Of a DNA stretch of 59,207 nt, positions 9,655-18,074 are shown piece after piece. The translations under genes and the position numbers were made by a program. Positions within the stretch are counted from its first letter, which is position 1. Every line of letters starts with the position of its first letter. Under the pieces are notes generated by a model. That model had not been told where the DNA came from. It saw only the letters and a list, made by a program, of their open reading frames with translations, and did not search any database. The stretch is from an uncultured Haliea sp. (GTDB taxonomy: Bacteria > Pseudomonadota > Gammaproteobacteria > Pseudomonadales > Halieaceae): contig CAJXWP010000011.1 in assembly GCA_913062625.1 (NCBI GenBank), positions 1 through 59,207 of the forward strand, given 5' to 3'.

Positions 9655-10122
9655 ATGACAGACTCCATTCAGCCCTTCACCCCAAAGCAGGAAAAAATCG
9701 GCAGCTGGATTATTAACAAGGTTGGGCGCTGGCAGACAACCGTCTACGAGCTCACTGGTGGGCGTCTGTGGAACACATTTTTAGGCGGTCCAGTTGCAAT
9801 TTTGACGACCGTTGGGCGCAAAACCGGCGCCGTTCGAAAAGTCCCGTTGTTGTTTTTGAAACACGGCGACAGTGTCGTGATGACGGCTTCCAAGGGAGGG
9901 ATGTCCAAATTGCCGATCTGGTACCACAATGTGGTGGCAGCCAGCACAGTTGACATCCAGGTGGGCACGGAAAAGAAAACCTATCGCATGCGCGAGGCCA
10001 ACCTCGAGGAAGAAACGACGCTTTGGCCTCTGCTGGAAGCGATGTATCCGGACTATAAAGACTATCGCGCGCGCACCGAGGGCGTGCGGACCATTCCAGT
10101 ACTGATTTTCGAGCCAGTCTGA
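9655..10122 (+). CDS. deazaflavin (F420)-dependent nitroreductase family protein
   Basis: This 155-residue split-barrel protein belongs to the Ddn/DUF385 group. Recognisable parts are the N-terminal helix with WQTTVYELTGGR, the core TTVGRKTGAVRKVPLLFL, a GG followed by PIWYHN, and a C-terminal RTIPVLIFEPV. In actinobacteria these enzymes use cofactor F420. Proteobacterial homologues may use another flavin, and nothing here decides that. The start ATG 9655 has TAAGGAT 8-10 bases upstream, better than the longer frame from 9565. It abuts the DUF1653 gene (TGA then GTG), so the two are translationally coupled. Confidence 0.85.
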   Translation: MTDSIQPFTPKQEKIGSWIINKVGRWQTTVYELTGGRLWNTFLGGPVAILTTVGRKTGAVRKVPLLFLKHGDSVVMTASKGGMSKLPIWYHNVVAASTVDIQVGTEKKTYRMREANLEEETTLWPLLEAMYPDYKDYRARTEGVRTIPVLIFEPV

Positions 10123-10371
10123 GTGAAGTCTGACGTGGACGATCTGGTGCGAGACAGCGCGGCGGTGTTGCCGCCGGGAAAATATCGGCACTTTAAAGGG
10201 GGTGAGTATCAGGTGCAGGGCATCGCCACACATTCTGAGACCGGCGAGCAACTGGTGGTCTATACGCCACTGTACGGAAAGGGAGGGCTGTGGATTCGAC
10301 CGCTGTCGATGTTTCTCGAAGCGGTTGATCGAGATGGAAAGCAGCAGCCGAGGTTTGTCTATATCGACTAG
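10123..10371 (+). CDS. DUF1653 domain protein
   Basis: This 82-residue protein has the DUF1653 core: PPGKYRHFKGGEYQVQGIATHSETGEQLVVYTPLYG, then LWIRPLSMFLE and a final QPRFVYID, a compact beta fold of unknown function. GTG 10123 directly follows the TGA of the upstream nitroreductase-fold gene with no spacing, so it depends on translational coupling rather than its own ribosome site. There is no signal peptide. Confidence 0.85.
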   Translation: MKSDVDDLVRDSAAVLPPGKYRHFKGGEYQVQGIATHSETGEQLVVYTPLYGKGGLWIRPLSMFLEAVDRDGKQQPRFVYID

Positions 10372-10475
10372 CGATCCTGCAGGTGGTCAGCTGACTTGAT
10401 CATAATGTAACGGAGATGTTCCGGCAGTTGGTCTAAACAGAAGAGTTGTTCGTATGCAGTGATCAGGAGAATAGA

Positions 10476-11123
10476 ATGCAATTCGAATCGTCAGACATCA
10501 AGGCAATGGACCCGCGGCGGCGGGCGGCGTTTATTAATTCAGTATCGGGGTTTAAATCTGCAAATTTGGTAGGCACCGTGAACGCAAACGGCCAGACCAA
10601 TTTAGCAATTATGAGCTCAGCCGTACATTTGGGATCAAGTCCTCCACTGCTGGCGCTCATCATCAGGCCCAGTAGCGATGAACACCAGACACTGGCCAAT
10701 ATTTTACAGAGCGGTTGCTATAGCCTCAATCATGTTACGTCATCCATCGTGGAGCAAGGCCACCAGACGGCAGCACGGTACCCTGAGGATATGTCTGAGT
10801 TTGACGCCACGGGTCTTTCGCCCGTCTGGCATGCGGGTTTTGGCGCGCCGATGGTGGCCGAGGCAGGCATCAAATTAGGCCTATTGCTGCGAGAACATCA
10901 TGAGCTGGCGATAAACGGCACCAATCTGGTCATTGGCGAGGTGGTGCTGGCAGACGTGCCGGCTGGGTGCATGGCCGAAGATGGCGCCCTCGATTTGGTA
11001 TGCGCGGGTACTGTTGCACTCAGCGGTGTGGACACTTATTGTCAAGCGGTCACATTTAAGCGCATGGGTTATGCTAAAACGCATTTACCCCCTCAGGTGC
11101 TGTGGGATGCGAGTGCGCAGTAG
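10476..11123 (+). CDS. flavin reductase-like FMN-binding protein
   Basis: This 215-residue protein has the flavin reductase-like split-barrel fold. An N-terminal segment (VSGFKSANLVGTVNANGQTNLAIMSSAVHLG) is followed by PPLLALIIRP, and a Leu/Gly-rich strand region precedes the basic end VTFKRMGYAK. Relatives either reduce free flavin for two-component monooxygenases or bind FMN for other redox work. The start ATG 10476 has CAGGAG (10464-10469) upstream; the frame upstream of it has none. The HsaA-like monooxygenase gene follows 128 bases later on the same strand, so this may be its reductase partner (inference). It is longer than classical HsaB/HpaC (about 165-190 residues). Confidence 0.8.
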   Translation: MQFESSDIKAMDPRRRAAFINSVSGFKSANLVGTVNANGQTNLAIMSSAVHLGSSPPLLALIIRPSSDEHQTLANILQSGCYSLNHVTSSIVEQGHQTAARYPEDMSEFDATGLSPVWHAGFGAPMVAEAGIKLGLLLREHHELAINGTNLVIGEVVLADVPAGCMAEDGALDLVCAGTVALSGVDTYCQAVTFKRMGYAKTHLPPQVLWDASAQ

Positions 11124-11251
11124 GGATTATCAGGTAGGCTGCTAAAGCAGCAGGTTCTGATTTGAATGAGCCGCTTTCCCCCATACAGGGGATGTGTCTT
11201 TATTTTTAAGGGGTAATCTAAGGCCTTGGTGCAAATAACCGGAGAAAAGCC

Positions 11252-12439
11252 ATGAATATATCTGTAAATACTGAAACGCTCCGCGTCGCTGATGAAGGTG
11301 CCGCTATGCTGCAAAGAGTAGAATCTCTGCATCCGCTTCTGCGAGCCAACACAGGCAAGGCACTTGAGGATCGGCGTGTGCCCGTTGAAAACATTGATGC
11401 GCTACAAAAAGCAGGGTTTTTCCTCGCGCTGCAACCGGCGCGTTGGGGCGGCTATGAGCTCAACCCCCAGGACTTCTTCCGTATGCAAATGTCCATTGGT
11501 GAAAGCTGTATGTCCACCGCCTGGGCAGGCGGCATTGTGGCTGTGCATGCCTTTCAGATTGCGCTCATGGATCCGAGAGCTCAAGAGGATGTATGGGGAG
11601 AGGACATTCATACGCGGGTATCGTCCTCTTATGCGCCGATGGGCAAGGTTGAAAACGTGGACGGTGGTTTTCGGTTCAGCGGACGCTGGGGCTGGAGCAG
11701 CGGTTGTGATCACTGTACTTGGGTGCTGCTGGGCGGCATTTTACCGGACGGCACGTACCGTACATTCCTTCTTCCTAAGAGCGATTACCGTATCGAAGAC
11801 ACATGGAACTCCATGGGGCTGACCGGAACCGGATCCAATGATATCGTGGTGGAAGATGTCTTTGTGCCGGATTACCGCACCCATAAGCAAACGGATGGCT
11901 TTGAAGGGACTAACCCCGGTGTGACTCACGATAGCGCGCCTTTGTACCACTTGCCGTGGGCACAATTATTTATTCGAGTGGTTTCCACGCCTGCCATAGG
12001 TGCTGCGAGGCACGCCCTGTCCCTCTACACAGAATTGGTTAAGGGCAAGGCCAGTGGAGATATCACCAAATTGGCGCAGGATACTGGCACGCAGGTGCGA
12101 ATCGCTGATGCTAAAAACAGCATTGAAGAGATGACTACGATTCTTCTGTCGAACTTCGATAAGATGATGGATACCATGCGCCATGGAGGAGTCATTCCTC
12201 TGGACGATAGAATTCTCTACAGATATCAAGCGTCGCTGGTGATAGAGAAGTCCATCGGTGTTGTGGATTCGCTGTTCTCCTCTGCTGGCGGTTCGTCCGT
12301 GTTTCATGGCAGCGCTATTCAACAGTGTTTTTTGGATATTCATACGGCTAGGGCGCACGTGGCAAATAACCCTATTGGCTTCGCGCGCAATATGGGGGCT
12401 GTGGCACTGGGTGCCGCCAATCAAGACTTCTTCCTTTGA
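11252..12439 (+). CDS. HsaA-like flavin-dependent monooxygenase (acyl-CoA dehydrogenase fold)
   Basis: This 395-residue protein belongs to the class D two-component flavin monooxygenases built on the acyl-CoA dehydrogenase fold. It resembles HsaA, the 3-HSA hydroxylase of steroid ring degradation, in successive segments: GFFLALQPARWGG, SCMSTAWAGGIVAVHAFQIALMD, VWGEDIHTRVSSSYAPMG, GRWGWSSGCDHCTWVLLGG, MGLTGTGSNDIVVEDVFVP and a C-terminal HTARAHVANNP. The WSSGCDH motif lies at the flavin/substrate site in that group. CCGGAGAA precedes the ATG. The likely reaction is ortho-hydroxylation of a phenol using reduced flavin from a partner reductase. No extradiol dioxygenase or other hsa gene is nearby, so a steroid role is not shown. 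Confidence 0.85.
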   Translation: MNISVNTETLRVADEGAAMLQRVESLHPLLRANTGKALEDRRVPVENIDALQKAGFFLALQPARWGGYELNPQDFFRMQMSIGESCMSTAWAGGIVAVHAFQIALMDPRAQEDVWGEDIHTRVSSSYAPMGKVENVDGGFRFSGRWGWSSGCDHCTWVLLGGILPDGTYRTFLLPKSDYRIEDTWNSMGLTGTGSNDIVVEDVFVPDYRTHKQTDGFEGTNPGVTHDSAPLYHLPWAQLFIRVVSTPAIGAARHALSLYTELVKGKASGDITKLAQDTGTQVRIADAKNSIEEMTTILLSNFDKMMDTMRHGGVIPLDDRILYRYQASLVIEKSIGVVDSLFSSAGGSSVFHGSAIQQCFLDIHTARAHVANNPIGFARNMGAVALGAANQDFFL

Positions 12440-12651
12440 TGCGAAAATATCCGCACCTGCGGGTACTGTAATACGCCAAAGTGATTTGTTTGTGCTTAAC
12501 GCTGCTGGATCTAGTATCCAGTGGCGACTTGTTGGCGCAGGGGAATTACCTTTAGGCCGCTCAATGTCCATTTGTGGCGCAAAGTAATCCAAAATTACCG
12601 CGCAGGCGTATATTTAGGTAATTCAAATAGATCAAAAGGCGGAGCCTGATC

Positions 12652-12882
12652 ATGATCGAACGTAACCTAGGTAATATTGAACGCGTAGTGCGACTCTTCA
12701 TCGGCGTCGCTTTCGCCGGCTGGGCATTCATGCAGCCGCAATTGAACGGGGTAGAGTGGCTGGTAATAATGACCTCCCTCGCACTTATTCTTAACGGAAT
12801 CTTCTCGCGATGCTATGTCTGGTACTTGTTCGATGTGAGCACCAATAAAAAAGCTGGTCCTAGCAGTACGTCTATCTGCTAA
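12652..12882 (+). CDS. DUF2892 (YgaP-type) small membrane protein
   Basis: This 76-residue protein begins MIERNLGNIERVVRLFIGVAF, the signature of DUF2892. It has two predicted membrane helices (about 12-30 and 37-55) ending in NGIFSRCYVWYLFDV. The family includes the membrane tail of rhodanese YgaP; free-standing copies have no known function. Its ribosome site (AAAAGGCGGAG) lies some distance upstream. The glutathione peroxidase gene follows 68 bases later. Confidence 0.85.
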   Translation: MIERNLGNIERVVRLFIGVAFAGWAFMQPQLNGVEWLVIMTSLALILNGIFSRCYVWYLFDVSTNKKAGPSSTSIC

Positions 12883-12949
12883 AGCGAAATAGTGGGGGGC
12901 TACTATTCCCTCTTCCTGCGTTGATCGCCAAACTTGGATTAAAAGAGCA

Positions 12950-13486
12950 ATGTGTATGATGCGCGCAGCAGTGCTACTGACCGCCTTTTTCTTCACGGGA
13001 ACTGCAGCAGCAGTGTGCCCTGAATACTTGGACCATGACCTCCGTAAATTACATTCACAGGAGTTGATTAACCTTTGTGAAATCAGCGCTGGCCAGCCAC
13101 TTCTCATTGTTAATACGGCAAGTCACTGTGGCTACACAAAACAATTCAAAGGCTTGCAAGAATTGAATGACCAGTACCGTGAGCAAGGCCTCACGGTTGT
13201 TGGCTTTGCCAGTGATGATTTTCGTCAAGAAGCCAACAATGAGGAAGAGGCGGCGAATGTCTGCTATGTCAATTATGGTGTCACTTTTACAATGTTCGCA
13301 CCGAGCCACGTGCGCGGGGACGACGCTAATCCAGTGTTCCGCGAGCTGGCTCTTCAAACCGAGGCCCCGAGTTGGAACTTCAACAAGTATGTCGTCGATT
13401 CCACGGGCAAGGTTGTTATGCATTTCGACAGCAGCACGTCGCCCGACAGTCCAGCACTGAAGAAAGCTATCGAGAGCGTTCTCTAG
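12950..13486 (+). CDS. exported glutathione peroxidase-family protein
   Basis: This is up to 178 residues, with in-frame Met at 12956 and 12959 as alternative starts better spaced from AAAGAG. A signal peptide (cleavage near AAA/VCPE) sends it to the periplasm. The peroxidatic cysteine is Cys60 in NTASHCGYTKQF, and Trp142-Asn143 (SWNFNKYVVD) complete two of the usual tetrad positions. The canonical PCNQFG loop is replaced by GFASDDFRQE, so both the Gln of the tetrad and the resolving Cys of thioredoxin-type enzymes are missing from it. Several proteobacterial periplasmic members share such a change. It probably reduces hydroperoxides; the electron donor is uncertain. Confidence 0.9.
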   Translation: MCMMRAAVLLTAFFFTGTAAAVCPEYLDHDLRKLHSQELINLCEISAGQPLLIVNTASHCGYTKQFKGLQELNDQYREQGLTVVGFASDDFRQEANNEEEAANVCYVNYGVTFTMFAPSHVRGDDANPVFRELALQTEAPSWNFNKYVVDSTGKVVMHFDSSTSPDSPALKKAIESVL

Positions 13487-13539
13487 CGTTATGAACGCCG
13501 TTGGGTTCAAGGCATCTGTGCCAAATGTAGAGAGATGAT

Positions 13540-14169
13540 GTGACCGCACCGATGTTTACACCGATCAAAAACCCGAATCCGCAGGGAAAAGGCGTTGTCC
13601 CAGTCCTGAGGGATTGGTCGATGATGCAGCCCACAGTGGCTGGCCCTAAAGACGCCGGAGAATTCCTTCGAGATTATGCGATTTCTTCTCTGATTCTTAC
13701 CGCAAAATTCGGTTTTAAGCCGGTTGTGGGAAACACCTACTACCTCTATACCGGAGAGAAAGGGTGGACGTTGTCGCTTATATCGCCCAAGGAATGGGGT
13801 CGCAGTAGCCCCGGAGAATTTTTGGCGAGTTGTCGCTTGCGCATTGATATGACTTGGGAAATGAGTATTGACGAGCTGGCCGAAGACTCCGATGCGTTGG
13901 TAAGAGCACGAGAGTTTATACATGGCTTTGTTGACGCCCTGTCAAATCAAGACTCGATTTCTACACATCTCCCTTTCTACGAAAGTCACTTGCCGTACTA
14001 TCAGCGAATGCTCGGTACTGCTCTGGCATCTTCCTTGAAAAAATCTCTGCCCGCATCTGGGGACAGCATGAAAGCGCTCATGGCGCAGCAGTCTTCGTCG
14101 CGTTATCTGCTTCCTGCCAATGCGTCGGGTGCCAGAGTTCTCCAGGGACGGCCGTCGCAAACTGTATAA
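13540..14169 (+). CDS. DUF2452 protein
   Basis: This 209-residue cytosolic protein has the DUF2452 pattern: NPNPQGKGVVPVLRDW near the N-terminus, then AGPKDAGEFLRDYAISSLILTAKFGFKPV, GNTYYLYTGEKGWTLSLISPKEWG and a helical C-terminal half. The function is unknown. The start is GTG 13540 (AGAGAG 5 bases upstream); ATG 13552 would remove only four residues. It converges with the carotenoid oxygenase gene. Confidence 0.8.
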   Translation: MTAPMFTPIKNPNPQGKGVVPVLRDWSMMQPTVAGPKDAGEFLRDYAISSLILTAKFGFKPVVGNTYYLYTGEKGWTLSLISPKEWGRSSPGEFLASCRLRIDMTWEMSIDELAEDSDALVRAREFIHGFVDALSNQDSISTHLPFYESHLPYYQRMLGTALASSLKKSLPASGDSMKALMAQQSSSRYLLPANASGARVLQGRPSQTV

Positions 14170-14181
14170 TTTTTACAATCG

Positions 14182-14199
14182 CTGCCGCAGCCGCGGCAG
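14182..14199. terminator. short GC hairpin between convergent genes
   Basis: CTGCCGC and GCGGCAG pair perfectly around an AGCC loop between DUF2452 (plus) and carotenoid oxygenase (minus). T-rich sequence follows only on the minus-strand reading and is interrupted, so terminator function is plausible but weak. Confidence 0.3.
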
Positions 14200-14379
14200 G
14201 GTAGGCGCGGATATAGATTGTCTGATGCTTTTTTAGACGGCTTGCCTAGCTCTCCATCGGGTTCATTGCTCATTCGTCTAGGTCCTTTATTTGCTTGTGT
14301 CTTTTGTGTCATTCCAGAGCGTGTGAGGCAAGAAGTGCCGTCGACTGTCGCAGGTGCCATATTCAGCGTTGAGACGCTC

Positions 14380-15720
14380 TTAGTCAGTTGAGGGTACCCA
14401 GTTGCCGTGGAAGCCAAACGGCACTCGTCTTGGCAGGTGGATAGTGGCGGTGGGGCCGGCAGCTATATCCTTCGCTTCAAGGATGACGATGTCACTGGAA
14501 TCAGTCTTGGCATCATAAACGAAGGACATTAACCAGCCGTCGTCTTCGGATGTTGAGTCTTGTCTCGGAACAAAAACGGGCTCCATAAACTGTCTCGCCA
14601 TTCCTTCGTTGTAGGTCTCTTTTCGACTCTGCTGCAGGTCATGTTTAATGAGTCCACCCGTGGAAAACCCCGCGCCCAGTGCAACAGTGTACCCGTAGCG
14701 GTAAGGCTTGCCGGTAAGTTGTTCCGCGATACGGGGAAACTCTTGGCTTTGGTCATCGAGCCGAGTTTCTTGCACGCGTGTTTTTAGTGGATCAATAACC
14801 CATCTCTCCAAGGTCACAGTGCCTTCATTCGGCCCTCGCATGTCTGTTGCAAACATCTTTGGATGGCGTAATACGTCCAGGACTACGCGTCCCATGGCAT
14901 CCTCATGGCCATTCATTGGATGAAAGACATAGCATGGGTTGACCTCATGCCATGTGACCTCCTCTGCCCCTCCGTACCGAGGGAGCAGTCCAACCCTGGC
15001 GCCATAGTCAGCGCTCCAGCGGTAAGGCAGGCTGGCACCAGCCACTGCAGCTTCCATATTCAGTACTACTGGCAGATCCAAAAGTATGAAGTAATTTTTG
15101 GTAATCATACAGTCATGCACCATAGGCTGGCCCGGAACAGGGACATTGACCGTGCGAATGACGTCGCCCTCGGCGCTAATGACGACATGTTGTATATAAT
15201 TCCACAATGGAGAATAAACAGCGGCATGCAATTCACCGGTGTCCGCATCAAGGTGGGGGTGTGCCGACAGGCCACCGGGCAGAGTTCCACCGAGATTGGT
15301 GCGCGTGACTGTTTCAAGCGATGAATTCAGCTGCACGGGGAGATTTCCACCTTCGACCAGCGCCAGTCTTTTTCCAGCATGAAATATAATGTTGGTATTG
15401 GCGACCCCGCCGCCCAGTTGTAACGCATTGTTAGGCCCTTGCACCGGCGGCCAGCCTTTGGCCGCAACAACCTCATCATCGCGCACGTAACGGCTTCGGA
15501 ACCATTCGGCTTTTCCGTCGCGCAGCTGAAGACCGTGTACCATCCCGTTACCTAGGAACCAATGATGCGTGGCGGGGTCTGGATTCACTGGGTTGGGACC
15601 TATGCGCAATAGCTGACCAGCCAAGTCGGACGGTATTTGGCCGCTAACTTTGAGTGTGTCGACCGTGACCTCAGTGTCCATTGGAGCAAAGTTTTCTACC
15701 AGGTAAGGGTTCTCTGTCAT
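14380..15720 (-). CDS. carotenoid oxygenase (RPE65/lignostilbene dioxygenase family)
   Basis: This 446-residue seven-bladed propeller enzyme cleaves C=C double bonds of carotenoids, apocarotenoids or stilbenes with non-haem Fe(II). The four iron-ligand histidines are visible: His156 (SAHPHLD), His202 (MVHDCMITKNYFIL), His267 (VFHPMNGHED) and His438 (FGFHGNWVP). RIGPNPVNPDP and FLGNGMVHG near the N-terminus are also typical. I chose ATG 15720 (MTENPYLVENFAPM) because it matches the family start; the frame could extend to 15804. No carotenoid biosynthesis gene is in the window. It is divergent from the SDR at 15899. The substrate is unknown. Confidence 0.92.
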   Translation of the reverse strand: MTENPYLVENFAPMDTEVTVDTLKVSGQIPSDLAGQLLRIGPNPVNPDPATHHWFLGNGMVHGLQLRDGKAEWFRSRYVRDDEVVAAKGWPPVQGPNNALQLGGGVANTNIIFHAGKRLALVEGGNLPVQLNSSLETVTRTNLGGTLPGGLSAHPHLDADTGELHAAVYSPLWNYIQHVVISAEGDVIRTVNVPVPGQPMVHDCMITKNYFILLDLPVVLNMEAAVAGASLPYRWSADYGARVGLLPRYGGAEEVTWHEVNPCYVFHPMNGHEDAMGRVVLDVLRHPKMFATDMRGPNEGTVTLERWVIDPLKTRVQETRLDDQSQEFPRIAEQLTGKPYRYGYTVALGAGFSTGGLIKHDLQQSRKETYNEGMARQFMEPVFVPRQDSTSEDDGWLMSFVYDAKTDSSDIVILEAKDIAAGPTATIHLPRRVPFGFHGNWVPSTD

Positions 15721-15898
15721 GTCAACGCTCGCGTAGTTGTACTCATTACGGTGTGTAAGGTTATATAATGTACACACTACGTCCACCGGTAAAGCGCCGA
15801 TCACAAAAACCTGAGAAACTTGTCCAAATCATCCGATAGGGGCGCAAGAGCGTATGACTGGTAGGATCTAATAAATTGCACTCGGAGATGCCCGATAA

Positions 15899-16897
15899 AT
15901 GGCCAGTAGTAAGCACATTGTTACAATAACCGGCGCTACCGGTTTTGTAGGCAGACGTTTTGTTGAGCGTCTTGTCAGCGAAAAAAAGTATCGCATTAGA
16001 TGTCTCGTTCGCCACACTAGTGATGTCGCCCCACTGCGGGCTTTGGACCCAGACATTAGTTTCCATTACGGCGACATTACTCGGAAATCAAGCTTATCCG
16101 CTGCCTTCGAGGGCGCGTGGGGTGTAGTAAATATAGCGGGCTATCGAGAATTTTGGAATCGCGACAAAGGTCATTTTTATGCGCTCAATGAGCGCGGTGC
16201 AGCGAACGTGTTTGAGGCCTGTCTTGAAGCCGGTGTAGAAAAAGTGGTTCAGGTGAGTACTCCGTTGGCTTTTGGCGTGCCGGATACGATACCTTTTGAT
16301 GAACAGACGCTGCCCGGCCGGCATCCCAGCAATTATGCGAGAAGCAAATATCTGGGTGACCAGGCGGGATGGACAATGCACGAAAATCAGGGCTTGCCGC
16401 TCACTATTGTCTATCTGGCGGCGGTCATAGGTGCGGGGGATGACAAAGAGACCATGGAAGTGAAGAGAGCGGTTGATGGGAAGCTGCCCGCATTGATTGG
16501 CGCAGACACTACCTACACCTATGTTTATGTCAAAGACGCTGCGGATGCAATTGCGCGAGCGTTAATCAAAGAAGATTCTGTCGGGCGTAGTTATCTCATT
16601 GGGGATCAGCGCGCGACTACACGCGACTATTTTAAAATTATTGGCAGAATCGCGGATGTGCCGGTGCCAAACTGGAACATACCTGAGTCTTTTCTGTGGC
16701 CACTGGCTATGGGCATGGATATCCTGGCTCGCAAGACCGGTAAACGTCCTATGATGCCGTTAGATGTATTGAAGACAACAGCGGCGGGTTCTCTGCTGTT
16801 TGATCCATCTCGAGGGATCAATGAGTTAGGCATGTCGTATACGGCATTGGAGACCGCGCTGGCCGAGTCCGTCGCAGAGATCCGAGAAGCGGGGTGA
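15899..16897 (+). CDS. extended SDR, NAD-dependent epimerase/dehydratase (3-beta-HSD-like)
   Basis: This 332-residue extended short-chain dehydrogenase has the nucleotide-binding motif TGATGFVG at 11-18, an Asp-Ile pair at 59-60 and catalytic Tyr146-xxx-Lys150 (YARSKYLG), with a Ser/Thr near 120. The overall layout resembles 3-beta-hydroxysteroid dehydrogenase/dihydroflavonol reductase relatives, but the substrate cannot be assigned. GGAG lies about 10 bases before ATG 15899. The next gene, another NAD(P)-binding protein, follows after 81 bases and may be in the same transcript. Confidence 0.87.
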   Translation: MASSKHIVTITGATGFVGRRFVERLVSEKKYRIRCLVRHTSDVAPLRALDPDISFHYGDITRKSSLSAAFEGAWGVVNIAGYREFWNRDKGHFYALNERGAANVFEACLEAGVEKVVQVSTPLAFGVPDTIPFDEQTLPGRHPSNYARSKYLGDQAGWTMHENQGLPLTIVYLAAVIGAGDDKETMEVKRAVDGKLPALIGADTTYTYVYVKDAADAIARALIKEDSVGRSYLIGDQRATTRDYFKIIGRIADVPVPNWNIPESFLWPLAMGMDILARKTGKRPMMPLDVLKTTAAGSLLFDPSRGINELGMSYTALETALAESVAEIREAG

Positions 16898-16978
16898 TTA
16901 TTTAATCGCACCAGCGGCGCCGCTTAGCGTTGCCTCTATTCTATGAAATCAGTAATGAAACGATAAGGAAATAAAGGC

Positions 16979-18058
16979 ATGTCATACAGGGTTGTTACTT
17001 GGGGTACCGGAAACGTGGGTAGCTATGCTGTTCGGGCAGTGCTGGGCCACCCAGAGCTAGAGTTGGTTGCACATATTGTCAGTTCGCCTGAAAAATCGGG
17101 TCGCGATGTGGGCGAGTTAATTGGTTTTGGGCAGCTGGCCGGTGTCCTGGCCACAGACAACGTCGATCAAGCCTTGGCGACCAAGCCTGACTGCGTTATC
17201 TATACCGCGCACTCAGAGACGCGCATGATGGAGGCGGCGGAGGATCAGGCACAATGCCTTCGCCAAGGTATCAATGTGGTGTCTAGCTCATTGTTCATGT
17301 TGCAGTATCCTCATAATCCAGGGATTGCATTTTTGGCAGATCCTTTAAAGGCGGCTTGCGAAGAAGGCAAGTCTACCTGCTTTAACAGTGGTATTGACCC
17401 GGGCTTCGCTAACGACACTATGCCGCTCGTTTTTACCGGCTTGTCGGAATACTGGAGCAGCATTCGCATGCGTGAAATTGTCAATTATGCGACCTATGAA
17501 CAGGAGCACACGATTCGCGAGGTGATGGGTTTCGGCTACCCAATAGATCATGACTGCATGCTGTTCAGAGAGGGCATGCTGTCCTTAGGCTGGGGTGGTT
17601 CGGTTCATTCGGTGGCGGCGGGTTTAGGCATCACCTTGGATAAAGTTTACGAAGTACATGAACGGCTTCCTCTAACAGAAGATATTCATAATGGTATGGG
17701 GACGTTTAAGGCCGGCACGACTGGCGCCATGCGCTTTGAGGTCAGAGGCATCATGGATGGCAGGGAAGTCGTCGTGCTGGAGCACGTGACGCGCCTCACC
17801 GACGATATTGCGCCCGATTGGCCCAAAGGTAAGGGTTATCGAGTCATTATCGAGGGTGAGCCGCGGATGGAAATATCCATGGATATGGAGGATCGTAATG
17901 GCGATCATGCTGTGGCAGGTGTTATTCAAACGGCGACCGCTATCGTAAATGCGGTGCCGGCGGTGGTCGAACACAAGCTTGGTTTGGTTGCGGCAATGGA
18001 GCTTCCCAAAATAACCGGGAAGGGACTCTACAGACCGCATGACATGGACGCGAGCTAG
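16979..18058 (+). CDS. dihydrodipicolinate reductase-like NAD(P)-binding protein
   Basis: This 359-residue protein starts with a Rossmann motif (WGTGNVGSYAVRAVLGHPELELVA) and continues like the DapB-like family also found in 2,4-diaminopentanoate dehydrogenase. FNSGIDPGFANDTMPLVFTG lies at the mid-part. It lacks the DapB lysine-pathway signature and is longer than DapB (about 270), so it is not the lysine enzyme. Similar proteins occur in actinobacterial and proteobacterial catabolic loci with unknown substrates. AAGGAAATAAAGGC precedes ATG 16979. Confidence 0.8.
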   Translation: MSYRVVTWGTGNVGSYAVRAVLGHPELELVAHIVSSPEKSGRDVGELIGFGQLAGVLATDNVDQALATKPDCVIYTAHSETRMMEAAEDQAQCLRQGINVVSSSLFMLQYPHNPGIAFLADPLKAACEEGKSTCFNSGIDPGFANDTMPLVFTGLSEYWSSIRMREIVNYATYEQEHTIREVMGFGYPIDHDCMLFREGMLSLGWGGSVHSVAAGLGITLDKVYEVHERLPLTEDIHNGMGTFKAGTTGAMRFEVRGIMDGREVVVLEHVTRLTDDIAPDWPKGKGYRVIIEGEPRMEISMDMEDRNGDHAVAGVIQTATAIVNAVPAVVEHKLGLVAAMELPKITGKGLYRPHDMDAS

Positions 18059-18074
18059 CGTCGTGCTACCTGCA

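Noticed and set aside
11966-12592. 208-codon minus-strand frame
   Set aside because: It is antisense to the HsaA-like gene, with no family resemblance.
16979-18058. dapB (lysine biosynthesis)
   Set aside because: It is too long (359 against about 270 residues) and lacks the DapB-specific active-site segment. Only the Rossmann start is shared.
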